The notes: generated from the letters alone by a model not told the origin. DNA of 64,000 bases from Diadema setosum (GCA_033980235.1 CM067066.1:36024409-36088408), one strand, 5' to 3'. Positions 46,211-54,895 are shown, counted from the first letter of the stretch. Made by a program: numbers and translations.

Positions 46211-48011
46211 TATATAAAGAAATTAAACTTGTTACATTTTCATATCAAACAGTCAATCTGATACATGGTACTTCGTTAACTGCAGGTGAAATTGTGAAAA
46301 TTTGAAGTAGGGTTTTCTTGGATATAGGTACCAATAACTTTTGAGTGGAGTGTAACGCAGGGTATAGTTCACCCAAGGAGGTTCAAGTGATTGAGTTTCA
46401 GCTGGCTGTAATTATTCAATTAAGTGATAGCTTTCAGTTTTTCTATATAAAAAGAATTCCACAGGTAAATTTGTGTCTTTGATGATCGCGTTTTGAAGCC
46501 GCCGTCTTTCTAAACAATCTGAAGATTTGATTTGAATTCTAACAGATTGTCAGGTTTATATAGTTTGCGAAATCACCTCATACCTCGATAATGACACAAA
46601 TGAAACGAAAGTCGATCCCGTCCAGAAATATAAACAAAAGTGTAAATGAGAGCTCCGTGTTGTAAAAGTTTCAAAAAATTCAATCAAGTTCATCTTAAAT
46701 TATCTTTTCTTAAAGCATAATTCACAATGTCATGGAAACACATTGAACTCTACAAAAAAAAAATGCAGTGACAAAATACAGGATTAAAAACAACATATAA
46801 AACAGCAACATTGTTTCCAGTCTCTTGATTTGTACCCCTACCGTTACCACAGTCATTTCCATTAGAAAGCTATATGCACCATCATGTATCATCATTATCA
46901 GAAAATTTTTATGAATATCGAATTTGAAATGAGTCTTAACTTTCAGGCTGACTGCTATGGATAACTAACGTCTACGCATAATGATTACATTGATGGTGTT
47001 TGTTTGTTTGTTTGTTTGTTTGTCTGTTTTCAAGAAATGGGTGCCGAGGGAGCTGCTCTGCCTCAGCTGGATGGCTTTGTCTTCAGCAAACCGGTAGTCA
47101 AGCAGGGACAGGTATGACTTAACTTTGTTCATTAATTTGTGGAGAGTTTTTTGTTTTTTGTTTTTGTTGTTTTGATTAATACTTTGTACAGTGCATCGTC
47201 TGGGACCCCATTTCATAAAAAGTTAATATGATAGACAAATCTTGCTGGAATGGCAATTGTCATGGTAACGACAAGAATTCAGCTTCCTGATTGGCTGTTG
47301 TTACCGGGAAGTTGCTATTCCAGCAAGGGTTGACATCCTAACAGGTTTTAGGCCAGGCCCGAAGATTGTAGAGTAGCAACTCTTCCTTGAATGGCAACTT
47401 CCCATAGCAACAGTCAATAACGAAGCTTACCCCCACCCCTAGTATTCACACAGAAGTCCATTCAAGTAGTGCTATATAGGGAATAGAGATGAGTACTTTG
47501 TAGTTGCAGAGCACTACAATGTGATATGCTGTAATACATTATAGACGAAGGTAGATTCACGGATTTTAAATTTTTCACACAGAAGTCCATTCAAGTAGTG
47601 CTATATAGGGAATAGAGATGAGTACATAGTTGCAGAGCACTACAATGTGATATATGCTGTAATACATTATAGACGAAGGTAAATTCACGGATTTTAAATT
47701 GTCATCGGCAACACCACCTCTCAGTGTATAAATTTCCCTTGCGTAACTCTTCGGAATGAATGCAAACATGCATCATCACCGCAACATCGGTATGCACATA
47801 CCTAAAGTGTATACAAGCGATGTAAATAACGCCAATGCGACAGATGAATGAATTCTGGTTCCTCCATGTGTGATTTCGTATGTTGTGTAACTTAATGTGA
47901 GTTGTTCTTTTTTCATTTACGTATTTCTTTCTTTCTTTCTCTTCTTTAATCTATCTTCTCTTTTTACAGAGTTTCATCAAGATCGGAACAGACCTTACCT
48001 ACAACGGCTAG
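25860..48011 (+). CDS. BPI/LBP-family secreted lipid-binding protein, paralog 2 (complete, 16 exons)
   Basis: Predicted secreted BPI/LBP-type protein of about 494 residues, the family's usual length. It is expected to bind lipopolysaccharide or other lipids outside the cell in innate defence. Exons: 25860-26007, 27338-27449, 28117-28248, 29179-29252, 38080-38176, 39058-39121, 39841-39904, 40455-40543, 41167-41343, 42134-42199, 42553-42720, 43388-43455, 44119-44161, 45848-45911, 47035-47111, 47970-48011. All have AG/GT borders and compatible phases, giving 495 codons including TAG. The first 19 residues form a signal peptide (LLVLAVLPALG core). Next comes NPGFKARITQNGLDF, the family's N-terminal signature. 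Landmarks include ISDSGSFDAKASS, SDCSFHAG and VCSTIVDAV (disulfide cysteines), GYVLQEVGFL, SPYAVLPNKTLAYLF and the C-terminal FIKIGTDLTYNG. The start codon is the first ATG of the signal peptide frame. Intron 4 (8.8 kb) carries a retrotransposon in antisense. Confidence 0.93.
26008..27337 (+). other. Intron 1 of BPI paralog 2
   Basis: No gene is seen. The main structure is a 39-bp AT-rich tandem repeat (about three copies, 26886-27000) containing TTATACCCTGTATATTTATG. The stretch 26060-26550 has no recognisable feature. Confidence 0.6.
27641..27780. repeat. 20-bp tandem repeat, about seven units
   Basis: Units such as AGATAACCTGATTGTTTTAA repeat with an exact 20-bp period, the outer units being more degenerate. 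Intron 2 of BPI paralog 2. Confidence 0.85.
27846..27903. repeat. (CA)n(CT)n compound microsatellite
   Basis: CA run followed directly by a CT run in intron 2 of BPI paralog 2. Confidence 0.9.
29318..29786. mobile_element. Probable MITE with GGCTCACAC terminal inverted repeats
   Basis: GGCTCACACGGGTAAATAA at the left is matched by TTATTTACAGGTGTGAGCC, inverted, at the right. Nearby TATA/ATATA may be target-derived. No coding frame. Located in intron 4 of paralog 2, 66 bp after exon 4. Confidence 0.55.
30340..31060. repeat. GC-rich repeat with CACCTTTCCGGGCAAGC phrases and a perfect palindrome
   Basis: TCACAACTTTCCGGGCAAGC near 30352 and TCACACCTTTCCGGGCAAGC near 30521 repeat. Positions 30785-30860 form a perfect palindrome, 36-nt arms around ATTA (AGGCAACTCCCACGCAGG...). 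The base composition is much richer in GC than the surrounding intron, suggesting an inserted element whose ends I could not define. Confidence 0.5.
31216..31316 (-). mobile_element. SINE copy 2, 3' part (left of the retrotransposon)
   Basis: A GTTT-rich tail, then CATTTTCATCTGAGAAGATGG and on to TTTTACGTGCATGAG, matches the body of the SINE at 6895-7053 with an internal deletion. It stops at the retrotransposon boundary. The rest of the SINE resumes at 37698. Confidence 0.8.
31320..31461 (-). repeat. Split direct repeat A, outer copy
   Basis: 142 bp starting ATTCCCTAATTCGCTACTC, identical by eye to 31800-31941. In the minus-strand reading this is the element's last segment. Confidence 0.92.
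31659..31799 (-). repeat. Split direct repeat B, internal copy
   Basis: 141 bp ending GAAAATATATTT, identical by eye to 37554-37694. It abuts repeat A at 31800 with no extra bases, which mimics the junction expected in a circular intermediate. Confidence 0.92.
31800..31941 (-). repeat. Split direct repeat A, internal copy
   Basis: Second copy of repeat A, just downstream (minus strand) of the recombinase gene and 219 bp from its stop codon. Confidence 0.92.
32161..33186 (-). CDS. Tyrosine recombinase of the PAT/DIRS-like element
   Basis: A 341-residue phage-integrase-type tyrosine recombinase, which DIRS-order elements use in place of an integrase to insert the circular DNA copy. Catalytic landmarks are visible: the first arginine in AGFLRYDELINIRR (about residue 177), HSLRSGG (His-x-x-Arg, about 292), HGRWRSETAKDGYIKDS with the His/Trp and the nucleophilic Tyr (about 311-328). 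The N-terminal core-binding part is present (YKYKRAWLAWEEWC). The frame is uninterrupted, so the protein is probably functional. It is the most 3' gene of the element. Confidence 0.92.
   Translation of the reverse strand: MTTQDRCKLCYSSFYIPPRFSPQDEYGKTLTKILAASRADNTVYKYKRAWLAWEEWCTQSKVNSALAEPEDISRYLIHLYQSGAPYSRMESAFYAIKWHYDCNPKVHTNPCDRKFLHIVLQGLKKLLYKPIVKKEPITPEILKAVVEKYSSSTSLVDIRLCAMILIAYAGFLRYDELINIRRCDLDMYASHVNIFIMKSKTDIYRQGAWVLIGATNTPTCPVSALRKYLLAAELDDPADEKFLFRPVNYCKSKESYKLRDGQLSYTRCLDLLRDALSAVGLEPKKFGMHSLRSGGATAAEKFGVPDRLFKKHGRWRSETAKDGYIKDSMNDRLSVSLNLGL
33187..33476 (-). other. Spacer between RT and recombinase genes of the retrotransposon
   Basis: 290 bp containing about four tandem GCGGCTGATTCCATAGCCAT-type units at 33355-33430. 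An open frame crosses it but looks like a consequence of the tandem repeat. Confidence 0.6.
33477..35633 (-). CDS. Reverse transcriptase-RNase H-methyltransferase-like polyprotein of the PAT/DIRS-like element
   Basis: 718 residues in one open frame. Reverse transcriptase motifs: KKRLILDLR (171-179), FDLKSGYHHFD (211-221), LPFGLSTAP (248-256) and the catalytic YLDDGW (280-285). RNase H: YSDASKSGCGAW (445-456) with acidic residues in RELMAL (482), ITDNRG (507) and CADALSR (556). A third block (586-661; DRFADDSNFKLPKF, GENNWLVPPI, GTLVVPYWPSAPFW) corresponds to the conserved region after RNase H that is described as Dam-like N6-adenine methyltransferase in DIRS1 and PAT elements. The VPP in place of the canonical N/D-PP may mean it is not catalytic. 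The start is the first ATG in frame; the true start could lie upstream through splicing or reinitiation. Confidence 0.9.
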   Translation of the reverse strand: MILPRTGVRYDTLHGDGAKLIQSSLKDELETASGTSRDISETDFNCPSAASSIAFAESERYEEEFYLNNYFEYEQGSSEPIVKGRLKASIQFWKDIGASQFVLDTIEHGYMLPLLQTPPRLESRNNKSALSHPEFVNEAVPDLLKKKLIVESFVAPHVVNPLSVSIQSSGKKRLILDLRLVNKYLWKDKVKFEDWNIALTYFKKGDFMFSFDLKSGYHHFDIFQDHTRFLGFSWDFGNGPRYYTFQVLPFGLSTAPYVFTKCLKPIVNHWRSKGIFIVLYLDDGWGRAASFDTCEAVAKAVKDDILKAGLVPNVEKSQWIPVQCLDWLGLTWDSSIGCLKITKRRMKDLESCLDTFQTRLPNVSARKIAAIAGKINSLYPVVGALTQLKTRFMHYEIIRRDHWDKEYNIDSDNNLIAELFFWKENLVILNERMLFEYSIPQTIVYSDASKSGCGAWIGECAGMKMARNWTKLEMSKSSTWRELMALSLALKSFAPYLRSKVAKIITDNRGVVSIVEKGSMIAELHELSLDIFNFCRKSRITLQVHWVPREENRCADALSRIIDFDDWGVSVEFFKFLDELWGPHTVDRFADDSNFKLPKFNSKYWCPNTDAVDAFSRDWAGENNWLVPPIDSIGQVLNHVRVCSAMGTLVVPYWPSAPFWPLLFSENRESRLLISRVVKIDNPEGVFVQGRNRNSIFGTKKFQSPVLCVRLNGVASGK
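36194..37492 (-). CDS. Gag-like protein of the PAT/DIRS-like element, apparently with one intron
   Basis: Structural protein of the element, in two segments: 37492-37072 (starts MSDQEFSREQDH, coiled-coil-like EEGKHVAALSKLKESIADI near its end) and 36585-36194 (GWSAVDEYLSDDLASDSEDE, a basic ARAARKRK stretch, and a CCHC zinc knuckle CFACGKQGHWRRGC). The first segment ends CAG|gttagt and the second begins after ttatag, and joining keeps frame (SDA-GWSAVDEY), so a 486-bp GT-AG intron is likely. A longer frame starts at 37639 within repeat B, but the ATG at 37492 is the more plausible start. Confidence 0.75.
36586..37071 (-). other. Putative intron in the retrotransposon gag gene
   Basis: Bounded by GT-AG on the minus strand. 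It contains long G/C and T homopolymers (about 36823-36890) that are unlikely to be coding. A frame across the junction continues the gag protein. Confidence 0.6.
37554..37694 (-). repeat. Split direct repeat B, 5'-terminal copy
   Basis: First segment of the element in the minus-strand reading. It probably contains the promoter, since it lies upstream of gag. Confidence 0.92.
37698..37880 (-). mobile_element. SINE copy 2, tRNA-like 5' part (right of the retrotransposon)
   Basis: From ACTCTCTCATACACGGGACC to the tRNA-like head, with B-box GGTTCGAACCC at about 37810-37820 and an A-box-like TGGCTTAGTCGG near 37852-37863 on the minus strand. It continues the SINE copy broken at 31317. It is not a tRNA gene because the acceptor and anticodon arms do not pair properly and the tRNA-like part continues into a SINE body. 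Confidence 0.8.
39960..40165. repeat. Pyrimidine-rich (TCC)n tract
   Basis: Runs of TCC and TTC triplets in intron 7 of BPI paralog 2. The open frames here are serine-rich artefacts of the repeat. Confidence 0.85.
40559..40712. mobile_element. Truncated CAGTGGCGGATCCAG-type element
   Basis: Begins CAGTGGCGGATCCAG and continues through CTTTATTTTTCGTTAA and AAACCCGGAAGTGGCA, the latter duplicated. This matches, in reverse orientation, the element at 51466-51641, but the second terminus is missing. Confidence 0.7.
41966..42060. repeat. (TTA)n(TCA)n trinucleotide microsatellite
   Basis: Long TTA run grading into TCA triplets in intron 9 of BPI paralog 2. Poly-Tyr, Ile or Leu frames here are artefacts. 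Confidence 0.92.
44285..44815. mobile_element. 531-bp MITE with CACTG...CAGTG ends and ACACC/GGTGT modules
   Basis: Ends CACTGCAAAAAGTCCGGTGT and (inverted) CACTGTAAAAACATCGGTGT, flanked by TA on each side (44283-44284, 44816-44817). The interior consists of degenerate AACACCAG/TGGTGTTAA modules in both orientations. A TA duplication is typical of Tc1/mariner-like and some ISL2EU elements; the class is not certain. In intron 13 of BPI paralog 2. Confidence 0.72.
45418..45447. repeat. (CA)n microsatellite
   Basis: CA run in intron 13 of BPI paralog 2. Confidence 0.9.
46170..46205. repeat. (TA)n microsatellite
   Basis: TA run in intron 14 of BPI paralog 2. The rest of intron 14 (45912-47034) shows nothing recognisable. 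Confidence 0.9.
47205..47345. repeat. Imperfect foldback repeat in intron 15
   Basis: TTGCTGGAATGGCAATTGTC on the left pairs with GTTGCTATTCCAGCAAGG on the right. It looks like a dispersed repeat, but there is only this copy in the window. Confidence 0.45.
47445..47700. repeat. Two-copy tandem duplication of about 128 bp
   Basis: Units 47445-47573 and 47574-47700 are nearly identical, differing by small indels (TACTTTGTAG versus TACATAG; ATATGC versus ATATATGC). A recent local duplication in intron 15 of BPI paralog 2. Confidence 0.9.
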
Positions 48012-48800
48012 ATCAGGAAGTGGCATATACAATGTATCTCACCGAATACTAGGCAGCGTTTAATACAGGACAGCTTTCAATGTGGTGTCCTCAGTTGCAT
48101 AATTCTTATGATAGCTTAGTACATTATCTGTCATAATGTATAAGTAGTCGAACATTTATCATTACCGTTTTGAAGTTAAGATACTTGTACTAGTGGTCGG
48201 CGATCTTCGACACATTTCTGTGTTGACTTTTTTTTTACGCAAGTTACTCGTAATCAAACGAAGTAAATATTTGTATATATCTTTAGAATTTAGTACTTAT
48301 TAATGGACTTGCTTGGCGTCATGGGCCTACATATCATGTGAACTAATGAATGTACAAACATTCATTGTGCGTGTGTGTGTGTGTTTTAATGTTGTTTAAC
48401 CTTTGGAATGTTTGTCATTGCTTTATTAATAAGTACATAATGGGTCTATAAGAGACCTATTTCTTAAATACCATGTAACACTTTGGTTGAATCTTACCTA
48501 TCGAAGAGAGAGCATTATGTAAGCCTACTCACATTAAAAAGGGCCTTCCATCTTGACTTCATAATGAATATGAAGGTCAAATTACGTTTCTCTTGTGCGT
48601 GTTATTTTAGTCTGCGCGTTCCTGTGCTAAGTTTAGTCTTTGTTTGTGTTTATGGCCGAAATGTTTCATTTCGTTGTAATACAAGTGAAATGTCTACCAA
48701 AAATGCCGATGCAGCTATCAAGCAAAATAAAATTATAGGTTGCTGGAACAGGTCACATAAAGGCCTACTGCAGATCTGTGTAGACAGATTCATATGCAAC
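48012..48800 (+). other. 3' UTR and downstream flank of BPI paralog 2
   Basis: The only AATAAA noticed before the next mobile element is at 48726-48731, 715 nt after the stop codon. No other gene is visible; the 48483-48914 open frame has no family features and runs into a G-tract. Confidence 0.55.
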
Positions 48801-48804
48801 TTAA

Positions 48805-49592
48805 CCCTAATCAGGCTGGGGGGGGGGGGGGGGGGGGCGGAATCCGCCCCCCCCCCTCGACGTTTCGCGCAATATCTTCGCAACGCGATAAGCTCCCGCC
48901 GCGATGTTTCATGACTTTTTTCTTTCAAGTATCGCGCAACTTTTGAGACCAAAATTGTTGCGCCCGCGCGTACCGTTTTGACGCGACGCCCGTTCGAAAA
49001 AAATCTGTCAAACCCAAAATTGCTCCAAAACGTGATTTTGTGTACAAATCCAATGCAAATTGTGTTTTTTCAATTAATTCACATAAAAATTCATATCTTC
49101 ACTTAGAATGGCCGAAATAAATTTATTTTAGCATAATAATGCTTCGAAAAATGTCTGTGACAAATTTTGGCCAAAAAACAAACAAAAACAAAAGGTCAAA
49201 AAACAATGAAATACATAAGAAATTCAAAAAACAATAAAATACATAAGAAATTAATTTCGATACAGATTTTTTTTTATCCTATGTCTCAGAAGAATGATAC
49301 AAGAAACATTTTTAAAAAGAAATTAGCTTAATTGGAGCATTAATAAGTGATTTAGAGCCCAAAACTGATTTTATGCATAAATTACAATAATTAATTAATA
49401 CAAAATATAAGAAAAATTTTTCGGAGAAAGCAACCATACATTTTGATAGAATATGTCGCGGGCGTCGCGTGTGCCGATTTTCGGCGCGATCGCGCGTTCC
49501 ATAGGCGAGATCTGAAGGGGGGGGGGGGGGGGCGGAATCCGCCCCCCCCCCCCCCGATATAGCATAGCCAAAAAAGCCCAGCCTGATTAGGG
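48805..49592. mobile_element. 788-bp TTAA-flanked element with perfect 16-bp terminal inverted repeats
   Basis: Starts CCCTAATCAGGCTGGG and ends with its exact reverse complement CCCAGCCTGATTAGGG, flanked by TTAA at 48801-48804 and 49593-49596. Just inside each end is a long G-run followed by GGCGGAATCCGCC and a C-run. The interior is partly GC-rich (GTCGCG words) and has no transposase frame. CCCT ends and TTAA duplications match piggyBac-type transposition. Confidence 0.87.
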
Positions 49593-49596
49593 TTAA

Positions 49597-52500
49597 AGCT
49601 GGTAAGAATTTTATGTCCCACAGTTTAACTACATACATACCAAATTAGATGTCAGTACAATATGTACTTGTGGTACAGTAAGATGTTAAACTTAAACTTC
49701 AACATGTACTCTGTTTGGTTCATGTAACACAGGTGTAACAATAATACAGTATTACAAACATTTAAGAAAAAAAAAAGAATTACAATGCAATGTACTTTTT
49801 TCTGGATGAGCTGAGAAAAGTAAAAAGCAAGCAAATGCATATCATTCATAGTTTCTTCATTTCAGGTTTATTGCCAGATCTTGTCGAAAAGTGGCAAACA
49901 CAAACATGAATGACAGTTCGACCCTTCGCCCGGAAGATCAATATACATATCCATATGCATAATTACAATCATAATCATATCGCGACGAAGCAAACGGTAC
50001 CAAACTCTACAACACAATGTCAAAATGTATGATCAATGATTATGCTTCTCGCACACACACACATACACACCATTTGAGTGCAATATGATCACTCCAAATA
50101 AATCCTAGCATCAAATAAGCATCTACAATATTCTTTCCCCAATATAATCTCTGTCTCAGTCCATAATTTGAGGGTAAATAAAAGTGTCTTTCAAATGGTG
50201 ATCAAAATACTTGCAATGATTTATACATGTACTTGACTGAGAATCTGCACGTGATACCTGCACTGTGTGACAGTCACATACAGAAATATCAATCAGTTAC
50301 TCATCAGTGTATTGTATATCGATATCATTGTGGTGTGGCAACTCCTACAATATCTTTTAAGTTCTGACATCACCTGCCATATTGAAGTGTTTATTGAGTG
50401 GTAGTCGATTAAGTCTTCCACCTATAATTTTTACTGAAGCATAGTTTATGAGCATCTGTGTGAAACGAACAAAAAGACAAGTTCATTCTCCTCTGATGTT
50501 AGGAATCCCATACAGAATAACATGCACCAATAATCTCCATAAACCCAGGTTTCATGATGCATCACATTTTCACTTCCAGTTTGACACTCTGAAATTAAGT
50601 GTAAAAAGTGTAAAAATTAAATTTAAAAATGTATGAGAATTACAAGTCACCACAAAAAAAAAGACAATGCTACTGATACAATGTACTTAAAAAATAAAGC
50701 AGGCGCATCACACTCAATGCAGTATACCCTGTTTGTTTGTTTCTTTCATTTTTTTTTTTAACAGGCAAATAAGCCTTTAATGCATGAAGTGTGTAAGTGT
50801 ATCTCTCTGATTATATGGACTAATTGGTCTTCAGTCAGAATCACCAACAAGTAAGCACTGGATGATCAGATACAGCATAATTATGTCATGAACTGCCCAG
50901 TACCTTTTATATTTTCAGTCACAGAAAACACAATACACATCGGCATGGTTCTAAAGTGTACCAAGGATATTCTTTGTGCGTGCTTTCAGCTTGTACACTA
51001 GAGAAATACATCATTGCATAAAAGTAGTACCATGTATACATGACTCATCAGCACTTTATGCAGGCAGGTCAGGAAACAGCATCAGGTCAACTATTCACAA
51101 ACCAACATGTGTATCTGCTAACTCTCGGCTATCATATACAGCATGGTCTCATATTCTAGTAAAGAGGAGGAAAAAAGAAAGCCCTGAATAAACTTAACCC
51201 ACTGAAGACTAGTCCCGAGTATACTTGGGCAGATGTGTATGGGAAATGTGTGTTACATCAAAACCATCTCCTCAACGACTTAAACTTAATTACACATCTA
51301 CACTCTAACATGTTTGTAGAGTGAGCATTACCCCAAACTGCACTAGGGAATTTTCCTGATACCTGTCCACCAATATGGATCGTGCCAGAAGTTGAGAATA
51401 CAATGGACGTTCAGATCCCTTACAGTATTGGCAAGTCTGCAATATGGCAGAGAATAATTCACTTCCAGGGGCGGATCCAGGAATTCTGCAAAGGGGGGGC
51501 GTGACTAATTATTTTTGGTGCCACTTCCGGGTTTCATTTCATTTTTTTCTTTTTATTTCTTTTGTTATTAACGAAAAATAAAGGGGGGGGGGGAGCGTGC
51601 GCCGGTTGCGCCCCCCCCCCCCCCCCCTGGATCCGCCACTGCACTTCTAACATTTATGGTGACTTGCACATCATTACTGGTAAATGTGTATGTGTAGCTA
51701 TATAGACTACATGTACATAATATTCATAACAATTTGGTGGTCTTTCGACACAAAGGAACAACAACTGACATTCTCCTCTTTGTTAATGTTGGGGATGGAA
51801 AGGTTTCAACAGCAGCACGTCTGGCGATGCCAAACCTCCTTCCACACACTTTAGGCAGCACCTCCCAAGCAAACAAGAGACTCTGTAGTGCCCTCCTAAC
51901 AAGCTATGTCGACAATAATTTGTGCATCAACAACAGCAACAACAACAACAAAAGAGCTGAACAGTCTGAGCAAAAAACATCTGCTGCAGCTTCATGATGA
52001 AACAGCTTCATCCTGTAAATTTGCTTCCCAGATGTTCCATGTGTACTTACAGAGCTGCCTACACAATTTAATCTTAGACATATGTATCTTTTCTTCCCTT
52101 CACCCAAATTGAGAATATATGATATGAATACATGTATTCCCACATGTTTTTCCCCTATAACGTTGAATCAGAAACGTTAATCAAGTGCTTCTTCCAACTT
52201 CATATTTATTTTTTCTTCTGTCCTTCATGTTTTATGCTCTGCACTGATATCTGTGGTCTGCATACATAGGTTGGCAGTTCTGAAATCATTGTTCTTCCAA
52301 TGCAAACTCATCATAACTAGAAGTATTGAAGACGGCATTAACCTTGTGTACAAATATGAGAAACAGTCATGTCCCTTCCAACTGTTTCTAGACTCATGCA
52401 CACCTAATTTGGTGTAAGTGGTACATGTATATTGCATTTTAAGCCCTGGAGGGATCATGACTACTTGACCTATTAGTGAAGTCATTATCACAGAAAAGAA

Positions 52501-52915
52501 TTCCAGTACAATTTCTTGGATGTTTGAATCATCTTACAATACACAACTATAAACCCTGATGACACTTTCAACATTAATAATTCTGCGGAGTCCATGCATT
52601 ATATATTAAGATATTACATTTAGACAGCCATCTGAACCACAACCAAGTCCTTACTCTTGGGTAAGGGTAAATCAATCTATGCATTTGGTGGGAAGCCTCT
52701 CATGAAGCAGAATCCCCTTTCTTCTGACAGACCTCCATGATGAACCCTCGCCTATCTCTGTGAAAGGGTAAAGGGCTCCTGCATCACAAAGATACCACTG
52801 TAAGGGTGTCCTGTACATTTTCCTCCATGCTCCTCTGCATAATTCCCGCATCTGACAGTTCTCTCCCATTTCAAGCCATAGTGCGGGGCACTGCCACAGA
52901 CCAAGATCCCATGGG
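49597..52915 (-). other. Probable 3' UTR and downstream region of LYRM4
   Basis: No protein-coding signature was found on either strand in this 3.3 kb apart from the mobile element at 51466-51641. On the minus strand, AATAAA (TTTATT at 52205-52210 on plus) lies about 706 nt past the LYRM4 stop codon and is a candidate polyadenylation signal. Confidence 0.45.
51466..51641. mobile_element. 176-bp MITE with CAGTGGCGGATCCAG ends
   Basis: CAGGGGCGGATCCAG at the left and CTGGATCCGCCACTG at the right form terminal inverted repeats, with G- and C-runs inside. CACTTC flanks both ends (51460-51465, 51642-51647), suggesting a 6-bp target duplication. The interior matches the truncated copy at 40559-40712 in reverse. 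CAG-ended repeats are common among hAT elements, whose duplications are usually 8 bp, so the class is open. Confidence 0.78.
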
Positions 52916-53800
52916 CTAGCTAGTCTTCCCTGAGGGGGTTTCAATCACAAGCTTAGGGTCCTTGTACAGTTGGCTTATGGAAGCCTGCAACAGAGAAAAC
53001 ACAGTAATAAATAAAAAAAACAAACACCAGCTGCAGAATGACTGCTTTGCTGAAATTTCATTTTGAAACGATCTATATGTCTTCTCTTCTTTACTTTCTT
53101 TCCAACACAGATGAAATTCAGAACATGCATATTTCTATCTTACAGAAAGAGCTAAGTTAGAGACCACTATCACTTTCAATGACTTGAGACAGAATCATGC
53201 CCACATTAAGAAGATAAGATTATGAAATAAAAATTAAAAGTTGGAATAAACATACATGTATGACAGAGCTTACAGCTGAGAGTAAAGTTGAGGACAGTCT
53301 TTTAATTGAAAGATGTCATATCAAAGCAACATATGCCTACAAACCTGATACAAAGCTAAAAGTACTGTAATGTTCCATACAAAACTAAGTACCAGATATC
53401 ATTCATGCATTATATCTTTCAAAAGTACCACACAACTAATATTGCAGTTATGAGAACTTGGCATTTACTTTCAGGCAATGAAAATGATGATAGTTCAACC
53501 AAACTGCATCATTTTTGTTCATCACATGTGACAACTTTCTTGAAATATCATTTTAATTCTAATTTTGATATTGCTTTCTTTTTACTGTTTCCTAATCAAT
53601 CCATCTCTCTGTGATTTACTTCTCCTTTTGGTAAGAAATGTTGTTCCCTTTCAGCTGAACTTGCAAAAATAATTTTTACCTGTCGTTTTATCACTTGCAA
53701 GTTATCTTGAGCCTTCTTGATGTAACCCTCTATCAGCTCTGGCGATGTCTTATCCTTGTGCTCACGAAAAGCATCTCGAACTCTACGCAGTGCATACGTT
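52916..53800 (-). CDS. LYRM4: LYR motif-containing protein 4 (ISD11), last two coding exons
   Basis: LYRM4/ISD11 is the mitochondrial LYR-family partner that, with acyl carrier protein, stabilises the cysteine desulfurase NFS1 in iron-sulfur cluster assembly. Minus-strand exons: 53800-53680 (121 nt; TYALRRVRDAFREHKD, then ELIEGYIKKAQDNLQVIKRQ) and 52984-52916 (ASISQLYKDPKLVIETPSG, ending KTS-stop TAG). Acceptor tttcag and donor gtaaaa bound the first, acceptor ttgcag the second. The intron is 695 bp and the phases agree. Both match the human protein's TYAVRRIRDAFRENK and GQLYSTDKLIIE regions. The first coding exon, which carries the LYR tripeptide itself, was not found up to 64000; it may lie beyond the window or be too divergent to see. 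Confidence 0.9.
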
Positions 53801-53904
53801 CTGAAAGAAAAGCAATTGATTAAGTGCGCTTATCAAATTGGGAAGGAAAAAAGTGGAGGCTGGGTGGTTTTTGAATAACATGGAAACACAGACAATCAGT
53901 AACT

Positions 53905-54115
53905 TTTACCTCCGCCAAGGGAGGAGGTTATGTTTTCATTACCTTTGGTTTGTTATTAGTTAGTTTGTCCGTGTGCAAAATAACTCAAAAAGTTGTGCAT
54001 GGATTTGGATGAAACTTGCAGGGAAGGTTGAGAATGATGATTAAATTTTGGTAGCGATCCGGAAATTTTCATGGATTTTTTGAAGGATTTTTGATATTTT
54101 GACAGGTATGGTTGA
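53905..54115. repeat. CCTCCGCCAAGGGAGGAGG-type dispersed repeat, partial
   Basis: CCTCCGCCAAGGGAGGAGGT, then TTATGTTTTCATTACC and phrases like GGATTTGGATGAAACTTG. It resembles the opening of the repeat at 15832. The far end is not defined. Confidence 0.5.
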
Positions 54116-54895
54116 GGGGTCTAGATATCGCGCACGAAAATTTGAAATGCTCTTATAATAGAAGTTATTTCATAATCGTACCTGAATTTCTCAATGAATA
54201 TCACGAAAATGCAGAAAAATCACCTCCCAGAATCTCCTGATGATACGATGACGGAGTAGTGCGCTGTCGCCGTTTGTATGTCGGACTTTTTTTTTATGCG
54301 TTCACCTTCTCGGGGTATGTAAAGATCGCGCAGCTGCCCTATGTAGTTTCATGCGTGAAAGTGTCTGCCCCTCTCTGCGGCTGAACGTGCTTCGGCTTTC
54401 GTAGAATATTATCAACGATCGATCGAACAAATTACGAATTCTATCGGCTACGATCATACGAACGAGACAAGCGAGACGACACGTCTAGGCTACAACATCC
54501 TTAAAAAAAGATTTTAAGCTAAGGTAGGTAAATTATAACGTAAAAAATTGGAAATTTAGTGAAAAAATTGTTCCAAAAAATTGGAAATTTAGTGAAAAAT
54601 TTGTTTGAAATCTAAATTTCTTACCTGCTTCCTTCTCATTTTTAGCGGTTGTCAGGTATGTTTATTCCATGGGCGTATCGGCAAATTTTGCGCTTATTCT
54701 TACGCGTATTAATGCTTGCTATACGCAGTTACGCTATGCGCGATCATTACGTCCCTGCGCGAAACCTAGTACCCTTACTATACATGTAGGGTCAATGAAC
54801 TTGGGAGTTGAAACTGCGCATTTTTTAGATTTTCATATGCGCACTTAGGTGCGTGCTCTAGTTTCTGCTAGGGCGAGGTGTGCCGCGCAGCTTAA

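Noticed and set aside
48650..48952. Proline- and glycine-rich frames on both strands
   Set aside because: They cross the G-run and C-run at the end of the TTAA-flanked element; composition artefact.
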